Positions 18,345-28,168 of a DNA stretch of 64,000 nt are shown one piece after another (the first letter of the stretch is position 1; every line of letters begins with the position of its first letter). This stretch comes from UBA10649 sp963755335 (lineage in GTDB: Bacteria; Actinomycetota; Actinomycetes; S36-B12). The notes under the pieces were generated by a model that saw only the letters and a program-made list of their open reading frames with translations, had not been told where the DNA came from and made no database searches. Both the position numbers and the translations under genes were made by a program. The stretch is from NCBI GenBank assembly GCA_963755335.1, contig CAVWJW010000003.1, forward strand, positions 85,296 through 149,295. Reading direction: 5' to 3'.

Positions 18345-19849
18345 GACCTGATTCTCGCTGATGGCGCTGCCGAGCTCTCGGCCTGCTCCAGGATTCGCTG
18401 GATCATGTGCGGGAACACGATGCTGTGGAACGGCGCCACCGACCACCAGTACGCCTGTCCGGCCAGCCCGCGCGGGAAGAACACGGCCCGTTGCCTCAGG
18501 CGCGCACCGGACGCCAGCGGTTCGACGGTGAACTCGAGCCAGGCCAGGCCGGGGTTCTTCATCTCGGCCCGCAGACGAAGGAGCCGCGGAGGAAGGCACT
18601 CCTCCACGCGCCAGAAGTCGACCACGTCGCCGACCACGAGGCTGGCGGGGTCACGACGGCCACGGCGCAGACCCGGACCGCCCAGCATCCGATCGGCCAG
18701 CCCCCTGACCTTCCAGAGGATCCCGGCCGAGTACCAGCCGTTCGCGCCGCCGATCCGCTCGAGCGCCGACCAGACCTGCTCGGGAGAGGCGGTCGTCGTC
18801 CGTACGCGCACGTCGGTCAGCAGGGACCCACCCGCCCAGTCAGGGTCGCTGGGCAGCGGGTCGCTGGGAGCGCCGGGGACGGAGGCTCCTGACCACCGGG
18901 TCACCACCTCGGCGTCCTGGATACGTGTCAGCGCGATCCGCACCGCGTCGTCGAAGGAGAGCAGCCCCTCGGGTGGGTCCGGCACGTACGTGGCGATGTC
19001 GTGCTCGCGGCAGACGGAGTCGTGCTTGAGCGACTCGACGAGCGGGCGGGCGATGGCTCGAGGCACCGGGGTGACCACATTGACCCAGTGACTCGACAGG
19101 CCGGGGGACAGGACGTTGATGGGCAGGATGATCCGTCTGCGGAGGCCGGCGACGGCGGCGTAGCGGTGCATCATCTGCTCGTACGTGAGTACCTCAGGTC
19201 CGCCGACGTCGAAGGCACGGCTGAGATCGGCGGGCATCGAGGCCGCCGCGACGAGGTATCGCAGGACGTCGCGGATCGCGATCGGCTGCGTTCGGCTGCG
19301 AACCCAGCGGGGCGTCACCATCGCGGGGAGCCGTTCGGTGAGGTAGCGCATCATCTCGAAGGACGCGGAACCGGAGCCGATGATCACGGCGGCCCGCAAC
19401 TCGATGACGGATACTCCCGAGGTGCGCAGGACGTCGCCGACACCGGCCCGGGAGCGCATGTGCGCGGACATCTGACCGGCCGGAATGTCGGGCGCGAGCC
19501 CGCCGAGGTAGACGATGCGCGCGACTCCGGTGGCAGCCGCGGCGGCCGCGAAGCCGTCCGCCATCCGTCGTTCGGCCGCCTCGAGACCGTCGCCCTCCTG
19601 GAGCGAGTGAAGCAGGTAGTAGGCGACGTCGACGCCGGCCATCGCGGCGCGCAGCGAATCCGGGTCGAGGGCGTCGCCGGGAACGACCTCCACGTCGGGC
19701 GCCCAGGGGACGTCGCGGAGCCGTTCGGGGTGCCGCGCCAGCACCTTCACCCGGTAGCCCTGGGCAAGCAGCTGCGGAACCAGGCGCCCGCCGACGTAAC
19801 CCGTCGCCCCGGTCACCAAGCAGGTGCGCGCCGAGGGCGAAGGGGTCAT
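18341..19849 (-). CDS. NAD-dependent epimerase-like protein with C-terminal DUF2867
   Basis: A 502-residue fusion. Residues 1-300 form an atypical short-chain dehydrogenase/NmrA-like Rossmann domain (TGATGYVGGRLVPQLL at 12-27). The last 150 residues (ASPEQVWSALERIGG..., VVDFWRVEE, FFPRGLAGQAYWWSVAPFH) correspond to DUF2867, usually found fused in this order. The reaction is not known for the family; binding of NAD(P) and action on a lipid- or quinone-like molecule are guesses. It overlaps mscS and glbO by four bases each, making a tight operon. Confidence 0.8.
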   Translation of the reverse strand: MTPSPSARTCLVTGATGYVGGRLVPQLLAQGYRVKVLARHPERLRDVPWAPDVEVVPGDALDPDSLRAAMAGVDVAYYLLHSLQEGDGLEAAERRMADGFAAAAAATGVARIVYLGGLAPDIPAGQMSAHMRSRAGVGDVLRTSGVSVIELRAAVIIGSGSASFEMMRYLTERLPAMVTPRWVRSRTQPIAIRDVLRYLVAAASMPADLSRAFDVGGPEVLTYEQMMHRYAAVAGLRRRIILPINVLSPGLSSHWVNVVTPVPRAIARPLVESLKHDSVCREHDIATYVPDPPEGLLSFDDAVRIALTRIQDAEVVTRWSGASVPGAPSDPLPSDPDWAGGSLLTDVRVRTTTASPEQVWSALERIGGANGWYSAGILWKVRGLADRMLGGPGLRRGRRDPASLVVGDVVDFWRVEECLPPRLLRLRAEMKNPGLAWLEFTVEPLASGARLRQRAVFFPRGLAGQAYWWSVAPFHSIVFPHMIQRILEQAESSAAPSARIRS

Positions 19850-20796
19850 GACCCCATTCTGGGGGGATTCTGCGAACCCGGCTGGTTGGGGAGTCCCCGG
19901 ACGACAACGGGGACGACGATGCCGGCGCGGTCGAAGGCCAGCTTCATCCGCTCGCGGATCGTGCGGGCGACGTCGACCTGCTTCTCCGGCGCTGCCTTGG
20001 CGGTGATGCGGATGACCACTGCCTCGCCGGAGACGGACTCGACGCCGGCGAACGTGGGCTTGCCCAGCAGCAGGTCGTCGTAGTCCGGGTCCTCGTCCAT
20101 GTCGGTGGCGACCTTGTCGACGATCTCGCGGACCTTCTCGATGTTCTCGTTGTACGCGATGGGGATGTCGACGATGGACATCGTCCAGCCCTGGGACCGG
20201 TTGGCCACGCGGAGGATCTCGCCGTTGCGGACGTACCAGACGACGCCGGACGGGTCGCGCAGTCGCGTGCAGCGCAGGGCGACCTCCTCGACCGTGCCGA
20301 TGGCCCCGCCGAGGTCGACCCAGTCGCCGACGCCGTACTGATCCTCGGCGATGATGAAGATGCCCGACAGGTAGTCCTTGACGAGGGTCTGAGCCCCGAA
20401 GCCGAGGGCGACGCCGATGACGCCCGCACTGGCGAGCAGCGGCGCGACGTTGATGCCGAGCAGCGGCAGGATCATCAGCGCGGCGATCGTCCACACCGTG
20501 ATCGCCACGACGCTGCGCAGCAGGGTGCCGATCGCGGCGGCGCGCTGCTCGGTGCGCTGGTTCATGAGCAGGTCGGACAGCTCGGCCGTGCGGGTCACCT
20601 TGCGCATCTGCGCCAGGCGCTCGTGCTTCGCCTTCTCCGAGGCCCGGGTGACCACCTTCTTGATCGTGCCCTTGAGGATGATCTGGGCCAGCAGGGCCAC
20701 CACGAGGATGATGAGGATCTGCAGCGGGACGCCGATCAGCCAGTCGCGTGCCCTCTCCCAGAACGGCGCATCCTTCGCCGCGAGCAGGATGTGCAT
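19846..20796 (-). CDS. Small-conductance mechanosensitive channel (MscS family)
   Basis: A 316-residue membrane protein. There are three N-terminal helices and then the pore helix region LLASAGVIGVALGFGAQTLVKDYLSGIFI, the hallmark of MscS TM3. The beta-domain (GTVEEVALRCTRLRDPSGVVWYVRNGEI) and the alpha/beta C-terminal cytoplasmic cage follow. It releases solutes during hypo-osmotic shock. The start overlaps the stop of the peptidase gene (GTGATG), with either GTG or ATG usable. Confidence 0.9.
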   Translation of the reverse strand: MHILLAAKDAPFWERARDWLIGVPLQILIILVVALLAQIILKGTIKKVVTRASEKAKHERLAQMRKVTRTAELSDLLMNQRTEQRAAAIGTLLRSVVAITVWTIAALMILPLLGINVAPLLASAGVIGVALGFGAQTLVKDYLSGIFIIAEDQYGVGDWVDLGGAIGTVEEVALRCTRLRDPSGVVWYVRNGEILRVANRSQGWTMSIVDIPIAYNENIEKVREIVDKVATDMDEDPDYDDLLLGKPTFAGVESVSGEAVVIRITAKAAPEKQVDVARTIRERMKLAFDRAGIVVPVVVRGLPNQPGSQNPPRMGS

Positions 20797-22886
20797 CACG
20801 ACAGGCCGGTCCAGTGCGCGAAGAACGACAGCGTGTCAGCCGACTCCTCGACGGACTTGTCGAGCGACCGCGCACCGTGGCCGACGTCGCCCTCGGTGCG
20901 GACCAGGATCGGCCGCGTGCCCGTCGTGGCGTGCTGCACCGCCGCGCACATCTTGCGACCGTGCATCGGATCGGTGCGGGTGTCGTTGTCGAAGATGGCG
21001 AACATCGTCGCCGGGTAGTCGGTGCCCTCAACGACCCGGTGGTACGGCGAGTACTCGTGCAGCCAGCCGAACTGCTCGGCGTCGGCCGGGTCGCCGTACT
21101 CGACGGTCCAGGTCGGGCCGAGCTCGCTGGTGACGTAGCGGATCATGTCGAGCAGAGGCGCGACGCACACGACCGCGTTGTAGAGCTCAGGACGCTGCGT
21201 CATGGCGGCGCCGACGAGCAGGCCGCCGTTGGAGCCGCCGTAGATGCCCAGCTGCGACGACGTCGTCCAGCCGTTGTCGATGAGCCACTGCGCACCCGCG
21301 TGGAAGTCGTCGAACACGTTCTGCTTCTTGCCGAGCATGCCGTCGCGGTGCCACTGCTCGCCTTCCTCGCCGCCGCCGCGCAGGTTCGCGACCGCCCATA
21401 CGCCGCCGGCCTCCACCCACGACAGGATCGCCGCGGAGAAGCCCGGCGCCAGGGCGATGCCGAAGCCGCCGTACCCGTACAGGACGGTCGGGCGGGGAAC
21501 GTCGGGCTCGGCGGTCGGGGAGATGACGAACATGCGGACGACGGTGCCGTCGGCCGACGTGTACTCCACCTGGCGGGAGTGGACGGTCGGGACGGCGACG
21601 ACTCCCGGGGGAGTGGCGTACAGCGCGACCTCATCGGTCCGCGCGTCGTAGGAGTAGATCGTCGGCACCGTCGTGTGGTCGGTGTAGACGAACCACGTGA
21701 CCGGGCCGCCGTCGATGTGCTCGACGGGTCCGCCGATCGTGCCCGCGCCGGGCAGCTCGATCTCCTTGATCAGCTCACCATCGTGCGAGCGGTGCAAGGT
21801 CATGTGCGCGACGCCGTGGCTGGTGCGCACGACGAGGAGGAGGTCCTCGTCGAGCTCGGGGCCGTCGAGCACGGTCACCGACTCGAGCACCGCCTCGGGA
21901 TCCTCGGGAATCAGGTCGATCCAGTCGGTGGACGCCCAGTCCGAGGGCCACGTCATCGCGAGGCGGCCGCGCGGCGCATCGAGGTCGGTGGCCACCAGGA
22001 CGCGGCCGTCGCGGGCGAACGTCAGCGAGGTCTGCGCGTCGACGTCGCCCTGCACCAGCAGGAACGCCGGGTGGTCGAGCAGGCCGTCGCTGATGTCGGC
22101 GACCCACAGGTCGTTGCGGGGCTCGGTGCCCTTGCTCGCGGACACCTGCAGCCAGTGGCCGTCGCGGCTGACCTCCACGCCGTAGTAGTTCGTCATCTCG
22201 CGGCCGGCACCGAACACCAGAACGTCGTCGTCGGGTGACGTCCCGAGGTGGTGAAGGTAGACCCGACGGTGGAAGTTGCGCTCGCTCTCGGGCAGCAGCT
22301 CAGGGGCGAGGCGACGCACGTAGTAGAACCGCTCCTCGCCCGGCACCCAGGCGATGGGCGAGTACCGGCAGCGGTCGATCGGGCCCTCGAGGGTCTCGCC
22401 GGTGGCGACGTCCATGACGTAGAGCAGCGACTCCTCGTTGCCGCCCACCGACAGCTGGTACGCCAGCAGGTTGCCCTCCTTCGAGGGCTGCCACGAGTCG
22501 AGGGTCGTCAGGCCGGACGGATCAATGGTCATCGGGTCGATCAGCGGCCGCTCGGTGCCGTCCTCGTCGACCACATACAGCACGCTGAACTGCTGGCCGG
22601 GCTCGCGACGGGTGAGGAAGTGCCGGGTGCCGCGCCAGTACGGCGGAGAGATGGTGCCCGAGCCGAGCAGGCTCGCGATCCTGTCGGCGAACTGGTCGCG
22701 ATGCCCCCACGCGGCCCGCTCGGTCGCCATGAGGGCGCCCTGCTGCTCGAGCCACTCGGCGGTGCGCGGATCCTCGTCGTCCTCGAGCCAGCGGTACGGG
22801 TCGGGCACGGGCGTGCCGTGGTAGTCGTCGACGACGTCGGTACGCGGTGCTCGGGGGTACGTGGGCGCGGTCGAGTCGATGGTCAC
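20796..22886 (-). CDS. Prolyl oligopeptidase family serine peptidase (S9A)
   Basis: A 696-residue cytosolic peptidase. The N-terminal seven-bladed propeller is entered by PRTDVVDDYHGTPVPDPYRWLED, typical of prolyl oligopeptidase. The C-terminal alpha/beta-hydrolase domain has GGSNGG (Ser552), Asp635 in FDNDTRTDPMH and His670 in GDVGHGARS. It cleaves short peptides after proline or, as oligopeptidase B-like forms do, basic residues. GTG start chosen by homology-like N-terminus. It heads the unit peptidase-MscS-epimerase-GlbO-glucosidase and is divergent from the amidase. Confidence 0.9.
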   Translation of the reverse strand: MTIDSTAPTYPRAPRTDVVDDYHGTPVPDPYRWLEDDEDPRTAEWLEQQGALMATERAAWGHRDQFADRIASLLGSGTISPPYWRGTRHFLTRREPGQQFSVLYVVDEDGTERPLIDPMTIDPSGLTTLDSWQPSKEGNLLAYQLSVGGNEESLLYVMDVATGETLEGPIDRCRYSPIAWVPGEERFYYVRRLAPELLPESERNFHRRVYLHHLGTSPDDDVLVFGAGREMTNYYGVEVSRDGHWLQVSASKGTEPRNDLWVADISDGLLDHPAFLLVQGDVDAQTSLTFARDGRVLVATDLDAPRGRLAMTWPSDWASTDWIDLIPEDPEAVLESVTVLDGPELDEDLLLVVRTSHGVAHMTLHRSHDGELIKEIELPGAGTIGGPVEHIDGGPVTWFVYTDHTTVPTIYSYDARTDEVALYATPPGVVAVPTVHSRQVEYTSADGTVVRMFVISPTAEPDVPRPTVLYGYGGFGIALAPGFSAAILSWVEAGGVWAVANLRGGGEEGEQWHRDGMLGKKQNVFDDFHAGAQWLIDNGWTTSSQLGIYGGSNGGLLVGAAMTQRPELYNAVVCVAPLLDMIRYVTSELGPTWTVEYGDPADAEQFGWLHEYSPYHRVVEGTDYPATMFAIFDNDTRTDPMHGRKMCAAVQHATTGTRPILVRTEGDVGHGARSLDKSVEESADTLSFFAHWTGLS

Positions 22887-22909
22887 GTCGGCAAGCCTAG
22901 GCTTTGGCC

Positions 22910-24289
22910 ATGGAGCTGCATGACCTGACGGCCGTCGAGCAGGCTCGTGCGATCCGCATGCGGGAGATCTCCTCACGCGAGCTCACCGAGCACTACCTCG
23001 CCAGGACGGCGCGCCTCAATGACGTCGTCGGCGCCTTCGTCACGATCACCGACGAGCTCGCCCTCGAGCAGGCCGATGCCGCCGACCGCATGGTGGCCGC
23101 GGGTGAGCCGGTCGGCGTCCTGCACGGTGTCGTGGTCCCCGTGAAGGACCTCCACCTCTACAAGGGGGTTCGCGTGCGCTTCGGCAGCGAGGTCTCCGAT
23201 CACGTCGCCGAGGTCGACGAGTTCGTGGCCGAGCGCCTGCGCCTCGCCGGGACGGTCATGACCGGGAAGACGAGCACGCCCGAGTTCGGGCTGCCCGCCT
23301 ACACCGAGCCGGAGGTCGGACCGTGGGCACGAACGCCCTGGGACCTGACCCGTTCGGCCGGCGGGTCCAGCGGCGGTGCCGCGACGGCGGTCGCCTCAGG
23401 GCTCGCCCCCGTCGCCCATGGCTCTGACGGCGGCGGCTCGATCCGCATCCCCGCCAGCTCGTGCGGGGTCGTCGGCCTGAAGACCTCGCGCGACCTGCTG
23501 CCGAACGGGCCGATGCCCGAGGGTCCGGGCCGCCTCGGCGTGCAGGGTCCGCTCGCGCGGACGGTCGCGGATGCCGCCGCCCTGCTCGACGTCATGGCCA
23601 GCACGCCGCCCGAGGCGACGTACCTCGCGGCGATCGAGCAGGAGCCGCCGTCCCTGCTGGTCGGCCGGTACGCGACGCCCGTCATCGCGGACACCGCCGT
23701 GCATCGGGAGGCGATGGCCGCCTACGAGCTGGCCTCGTCGCTGCTGGAGTCGCTCGGGCATCGACTCGTCGACCTCGTCGTCCCGTTGCCGCTCGAGGCG
23801 GTCCCGCACTTCGAGCTCGTCTGGGCCGCGGGAGCAGCGGGGATCCCGCTGACTCCTGACGCCGAGGATCGCGTCCGGCCCCTCACCCGATGGCTGCGCG
23901 AGCGCGGCCGCGCGCTGAGCCCCCAGGAGGTCGCGGATGCGATCGGCTTCATGCAGCAGCATGCGCAGGCAGCCCTCGAGTCGTCGGCCCACGTCGACCT
24001 GATCCTCACGCCGACGCTCGCCGACCTGCCATCCGTCATCGGCAGCATCCGCGACGACGCGGACCCCGCGGCGGACTTCGAGGCGCAGAAGAGGTTCACC
24101 CCCTTCACCTCTCCGTACAACATGACGGGGCAGCCTGCCATTAGTCTGCCTGTGCACTGGACGGACGACGGACTGCCTGTTGGCATCCAGATCGTCGGCC
24201 GTCCGATGCAGGAGGCATTGGTACTCGCGGTGTCCGCTCAGATCGAGCGTGCGCATCCGTGGGGCCATCGACACCCGGAGGTCTGGTGA
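22910..24289 (+). CDS. Amidase (amidase signature family)
   Basis: A 459-residue hydrolase with the full Ser-cisSer-Lys triad: Lys79 (VVPVKDLH), Ser153 in GGSSGG and Ser177 in GSDGGGSIRIPAS, with the 24-residue spacing of the family. It hydrolyses an amide bond of unknown substrate. The gatCB partners are absent and the sequence reads like a stand-alone aryl- or acyl-amidase. The final PYNMTGQPAISLP block is typical. Its stop overlaps the malQ start (GTGA). Confidence 0.88.
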   Translation: MELHDLTAVEQARAIRMREISSRELTEHYLARTARLNDVVGAFVTITDELALEQADAADRMVAAGEPVGVLHGVVVPVKDLHLYKGVRVRFGSEVSDHVAEVDEFVAERLRLAGTVMTGKTSTPEFGLPAYTEPEVGPWARTPWDLTRSAGGSSGGAATAVASGLAPVAHGSDGGGSIRIPASSCGVVGLKTSRDLLPNGPMPEGPGRLGVQGPLARTVADAAALLDVMASTPPEATYLAAIEQEPPSLLVGRYATPVIADTAVHREAMAAYELASSLLESLGHRLVDLVVPLPLEAVPHFELVWAAGAAGIPLTPDAEDRVRPLTRWLRERGRALSPQEVADAIGFMQQHAQAALESSAHVDLILTPTLADLPSVIGSIRDDADPAADFEAQKRFTPFTSPYNMTGQPAISLPVHWTDDGLPVGIQIVGRPMQEALVLAVSAQIERAHPWGHRHPEVW

Positions 24290-26436
24290 CCCAACCAGAG
24301 GCGCCCGCGTGGGCACCCGTCTCTGACGAGCTTGCCCGTCTTGCCGCTGCCTTCGGGGTGGCCACCGAGTACTGGGACCAGGCGGGCAATCACGTCGACG
24401 TGAGCGCCGTCACCGTCGAGGCCGTCCTGCGGGCACTGGGCCTGGATGTCTCGTCCAGCGAGTCGATCGCGCTCGCCCTGGACGAGATCAGCCTGCGCGA
24501 CTGGCGGCGGATGCTCCCGCCGGTCTTCGTTTCGCGTCAGGGCGAGGACCGTCGGCTGTGGATCCACGTGCCGCACGGCACGCCGGCCAGCGTGTGGGTC
24601 GAGTTCGAGGACGGCGGCAGCCGGGTGCTCGACCAGATCGAGTGGTGGGTCGAGCCCGTCACCGTCGACGGCGTCCTGGTCGGGGAGGCCAGCTTCAACG
24701 TGCCGGGCGATCTTCCCCTCGGCTGGCATCGGGTCATCGCCCGGACGGACTTCGCGGAGGCGTCCACGCCCATCGTCGTCGCGCCGCACCACCTCGAGCC
24801 CGGCGTCATCACCGGCCCGCGCCAGTGGGGGTTCATGACGCAGGTGTACGCCATGCGCTCGCACGAGTCATGGGGCCTCGGCGACCTGCACGACCTGCGC
24901 ACGCTCGCCACCTGGAGTGCCAGCGAGCTCGGGGCGGGCTTCGTCCTCATCAACCCGCTGCATGCCGCCTCCCCGGTGCCACCCATGTCGCCGTCCCCGT
25001 ACCTGCCCGTCACCCGTCGCTTCGCCAACCCGATGTACCTGCACATCGAGGACATCCCGGAGTTCGCTCGCCTGACGCCCGCCGTGCAGGACCGAGTCGA
25101 GAGGCTGGCGGCCGAGCTGCGCCGGCTCAACGACACCGACGACCTCATCGACCGCGACGCCGTGTGGGCGGCCAAGCGGGTGGCGCTGCAGGCGATCCAC
25201 CTCGCCGGGATGGCCGACGACCGGCGCGCGCAGTACGACGCGTTCCTCGCCCAGCAGGGCAGCGGCCTGACCGACTTCGCGACCTGGTCGGCCATCAGCG
25301 ACACGCACGGTCCGATCCCCGGCGACTGGCCCGCTGAGCTCGCGCATCCCGCGCTGCCTGGCGTCGCCGCCTTCCGCGAGGAGCACGCCGACAACGTCGA
25401 CTTCCACTGCTGGATGCAGTGGCTGATCGACGAGCAGCTCGCCGTCACGCAGAACGCCGCGAAGGCGTCGGGCATGGCCATCGGCGTCATGCACGACCTC
25501 GCCGTCGGCGTGCACCCCGAGGGTGCCGACGCGTGGGCGCTGCAGGACGTGCTGGCACCCGGCGTCGGGGTCGGAGCACCGCCCGACATGTACAACCAGA
25601 TGGGCCAGAACTGGTCGCAGCCGCCGTGGCGCCCCGACGCGCTCGCCGAGGCCGCGTTCCTGCCCTACCGCGACATGCTCCGCACCGTGCTCAACCACGC
25701 TGGCGGACTGCGCATCGACCACGTGCTGGGACTGTTCCGGCTGTGGTGGGTTCCGGACGGCCTGCCCGCCTATGCCGGCACGTTCGTCCGCTTCGACTTC
25801 GACGCCATGCTGAGCATCCTCATGCTGGAGGCCCATCGGGCCGGCGCCATCGTCGTGGGGGAGGACCTCGGCACCGTCGAGCCGTGGGTGCAGGAGGTCC
25901 TCGCCGATCGCGGCATCCTGGGCACCAGCATCCTGTGGTTCGAGGCCGTCGAGGGCGCCATCAAGGATCCGTACGACTGGCGCGGCGAGGTGCTGGCCAG
26001 CGTGACCGTCCATGACCTGCCGCCGACCGCCGGCTACCTGCGCGACGAGCACGTGCGCATCCGCAGCGAGCTCGGGCTGCTGACCACGTCCGCCGACGTC
26101 GAGCGGGCGAACGCGGCGCGCGAGCGCGAGGCCTGGGCTGACGTCCTCGTCCGTCATGCGTGGCTCGATCCCTACGCGGACCTTGAGTCCGATGAGGGCA
26201 AGGAGGACTTCGTCGTGGCGCTGCATCGCGCCTGCGCGGCGTCCCCTGCGCGGCTCATCGGCGTCTCCCTGCCGGACGTCATCGGCGACCGACGCGCCCA
26301 GAACCAGCCCGGCACCGACCAGGAGTACCCGAACTGGCGCGTGCCGATGGCGGACGAGAACGGCGTGCCGGTCCTGCTGGAGGACCTCCTCGACCGGCCT
26401 GATCTCCTCGATCGCATCGTCAACGCCGTCCGTTAG
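24286..26436 (+). CDS. malQ: 4-alpha-glucanotransferase (amylomaltase)
   Basis: A 716-residue GH77 enzyme with the N-terminal extension usual in actinobacteria. Catalytic motifs are visible: GLRIDHVLGLFRLWWVP with the nucleophile Asp, VGEDLGTV with the acid/base Glu, and TVHDLPPTAGY with the third carboxylate. ANPMYLHIED and NPDMYNQ-like loops (PPDMYNQMGQNW) also fit. It moves alpha-1,4-glucan segments between maltodextrins in the cytosol. GTG start overlaps the amidase stop. Confidence 0.93.
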   Translation: MTQPEAPAWAPVSDELARLAAAFGVATEYWDQAGNHVDVSAVTVEAVLRALGLDVSSSESIALALDEISLRDWRRMLPPVFVSRQGEDRRLWIHVPHGTPASVWVEFEDGGSRVLDQIEWWVEPVTVDGVLVGEASFNVPGDLPLGWHRVIARTDFAEASTPIVVAPHHLEPGVITGPRQWGFMTQVYAMRSHESWGLGDLHDLRTLATWSASELGAGFVLINPLHAASPVPPMSPSPYLPVTRRFANPMYLHIEDIPEFARLTPAVQDRVERLAAELRRLNDTDDLIDRDAVWAAKRVALQAIHLAGMADDRRAQYDAFLAQQGSGLTDFATWSAISDTHGPIPGDWPAELAHPALPGVAAFREEHADNVDFHCWMQWLIDEQLAVTQNAAKASGMAIGVMHDLAVGVHPEGADAWALQDVLAPGVGVGAPPDMYNQMGQNWSQPPWRPDALAEAAFLPYRDMLRTVLNHAGGLRIDHVLGLFRLWWVPDGLPAYAGTFVRFDFDAMLSILMLEAHRAGAIVVGEDLGTVEPWVQEVLADRGILGTSILWFEAVEGAIKDPYDWRGEVLASVTVHDLPPTAGYLRDEHVRIRSELGLLTTSADVERANAAREREAWADVLVRHAWLDPYADLESDEGKEDFVVALHRACAASPARLIGVSLPDVIGDRRAQNQPGTDQEYPNWRVPMADENGVPVLLEDLLDRPDLLDRIVNAVR

Positions 26437-26445
26437 GGTGAGGCC

Positions 26446-26685
26446 GTGAGCCCGCTAGCCGCCCTTCTGGCCTTCGTCGTCCTGCCGATCACACTCGGTG
26501 TGGTGATCTACGTCCTGCTCTCGGCCGGCTCGTGGACCCGCTCCGGCCGTGCCAGCGCCGACTACGACGAGGGACCGTTCCTGGTCAGCAGTGACCCCGC
26601 CGTCCCCGACCCGTCGCACCTTCCGCGCGAGCTCGGCACCGGCATCGAGGCGTACGTGGGAGGTGGCGCAAGTGCCCAGTGGTGA
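26446..26685 (+). CDS. Small membrane protein
   Basis: A 79-residue protein with one N-terminal membrane helix (LLAFVVLPITLGVVIYVLLSA) and an acidic cytosolic or periplasmic tail. GTG start 9 bases after malQ. Its end overlaps the start of the following DUF5130 gene by 14 bases; the two commonly look like a pair. Confidence 0.6.
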   Translation: MSPLAALLAFVVLPITLGVVIYVLLSAGSWTRSGRASADYDEGPFLVSSDPAVPDPSHLPRELGTGIEAYVGGGASAQW

Positions 26686-27094
26686 TGCCGGCTACGGCCT
26701 CGATGCGGTCGTCGAGGTCAGCCCCCTGTCCGAGGGCCAGCGCACCGACCTCAAGCGCATCGTCCAGCGCGCGCGCTCCATCTGCGGCTACGGCTTCGGC
26801 GTGTACGTCGGCCCGCTCGAGAACGGTCGCGACACGGCAGTCGCGCAGCACGCGACTCTCGTCGACCCCGCTTCGGCCGTCCTGGTCGCGGTGGACCCGT
26901 CCAAGCATGCGATCGAGATCGTGACCGGCGCCAACGCCTTCACCACCCTCGACAACCGGGCCTGCGAGCTCGCCGCGCTGGCGATGAAGTCCTGCTTCGG
27001 TGCCGACGACCTGGTCGGCGGCATCCGCGAGGGCGTCAACCTGCTGGCCGAGCACGCGCGCGCTCCGAAGGTCCTGCACCTCGACGAGAACTGA
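26672..27094 (+). CDS. DUF5130 / TPM-like domain protein
   Basis: A 140-residue protein with no signal peptide in this frame. LSEGQRTDLKRIVQRARSICGYGFGVYVG followed by PASAVLVAVDPSKHAIEIVTG and a helical end resemble the DUF5130 family of actinobacteria, which is related to the TPM fold. Function unknown. GTG start at 26672 has GGGAGG upstream. It overlaps the small membrane protein gene, so membrane association through that partner is plausible. Confidence 0.6.
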   Translation: MPSGDAGYGLDAVVEVSPLSEGQRTDLKRIVQRARSICGYGFGVYVGPLENGRDTAVAQHATLVDPASAVLVAVDPSKHAIEIVTGANAFTTLDNRACELAALAMKSCFGADDLVGGIREGVNLLAEHARAPKVLHLDEN

Positions 27095-27108
27095 CCCTCC
27101 AACCCCCG

Positions 27109-27166
27109 CGAGTGGGGAGTAGGCGGGCGTTCTGGGCGTTCTAAATGCCCGCCAACTCACCGTTCG
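27109..27166. repeat. REP-like palindromic element, copy A
   Basis: Two 20-base arms (27109-27128, 27147-27166) match inversely at 16 of 20 positions. Left arm GAGTGGGGAGTAGGCGGGC and right arm GCCCGCCAACTCACC share their core with copy B at 28169. The TGA stop of the DUF559-like gene lies inside the right arm. Confidence 0.65.
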
Positions 27167-28065
27167 GCGTGCGATCGTGACTGCGCGAGGGCCTCGGCGA
27201 CCATGTGGGCGATCAGCCACGGCCGTGTCAGGTCCGCCGAAGTGAAGGTGATCACCCGCCAGCCGCTGGCCTGCAGCAGATTGCGGCGCTCGGCGTCCCG
27301 AAGGCGCTGCTGATTCTCCAGGTGCACGATGCCGTCATACTCGACGATCACCCGGGCATCGGGCCAGGCGAGGTCGACGCGGGCGATCCACCTTCCGTCG
27401 ACGACCACGTTGAGGTTGCACTGCGGGCGTGGAATCCCAGCCAGGACCAAGTGGGCCCGGGCCAGCGATTCGCCGGGCGACTCGGAGCCGAGGTCGAGCA
27501 GTGGCAGGGCCAGACGGGCATAACGCACCCCGCGACGCCCCGCGGCCCAGTGAGTGACCCCAGCCAATTCCGCCGGCGTGCTGAGACCGTTTCGCAGGGC
27601 CGCGTCGCCCATCGCGATCAGGTGCTCGACGGGAATGAGTGGCGCGCAGTCGAGCCAGGTGCGCGCCGGGGTGGTCACTCGCTGGCCGAGGTGCTCGGTG
27701 ACGTGGTCCTCGGGCAGGCGAACGCGGCGGCCCCGCACGCCCGACCGTTGAGGTCGATTCCCGGAGGCCGGCACGGCGACGGCGACGGGGCGCTTCGCTG
27801 TGCCAAGAGCGACCCACGCAGGCAGTGGCAGGTCCCACCAGGCGGCAGCGTCGGTGTCGGTCAGCACGGCCTGCTCGGGTGCGGCCAGGAGTGCTGCCTC
27901 CCGTCGGGCAGTCGGGTCGTCAGCGAGGTCACGCGGGATCCGGACTCCCCTGGACGGCGCGGTGAAGCGCTGCGATCGGGCTTGGTCGGCTGTCAGCCCG
28001 GCTCCGCCCTGACGGGTGACGAGGAAGGGGCCAGTGGGCAGCGGAGCGGGGGAGGGACTCGACAC
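27157..28065 (-). CDS. DUF559/Vsr-like endonuclease-fold protein
   Basis: A 302-residue protein. The C-terminal 80 residues look like the PD-(D/E)xK core of the DUF559/very-short-patch-repair fold: VDLAWPD (Asp231), VIVEYDG (Glu242, Asp244), an Arg-rich helix and GWRVITFTSADL. The N-terminal half has a winged-helix/AbiEi-like look (LTADQARSQRFTAPSRGVRIP), as in many actinobacterial DUF559 proteins. DNA-binding or nicking activity is inferred only. The gene is framed on both sides by related palindromes, its stop codon lying inside copy A. Confidence 0.65.
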   Translation of the reverse strand: MSSPSPAPLPTGPFLVTRQGGAGLTADQARSQRFTAPSRGVRIPRDLADDPTARREAALLAAPEQAVLTDTDAAAWWDLPLPAWVALGTAKRPVAVAVPASGNRPQRSGVRGRRVRLPEDHVTEHLGQRVTTPARTWLDCAPLIPVEHLIAMGDAALRNGLSTPAELAGVTHWAAGRRGVRYARLALPLLDLGSESPGESLARAHLVLAGIPRPQCNLNVVVDGRWIARVDLAWPDARVIVEYDGIVHLENQQRLRDAERRNLLQASGWRVITFTSADLTRPWLIAHMVAEALAQSRSHAER

Positions 28066-28168
28066 GGGCCCATTGACGGGCCAGCGCGGTCGTCAGTGCG
28101 GGTTGCGAGCCTGTCGGTGGACGGCGGCCCACAGCGGGTCGACCCGGTGCACAGGCTCGCTCAAGCCC

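Noticed and set aside
18341..21031. One 896-residue minus-strand protein
   Set aside because: The first 390 residues are a shadow of mscS; the true start at 19849 overlaps the mscS stop and begins the Rossmann motif.
20748..22238. 496-residue plus-strand open frame
   Set aside because: Antisense to the prolyl oligopeptidase with an intact catalytic triad.
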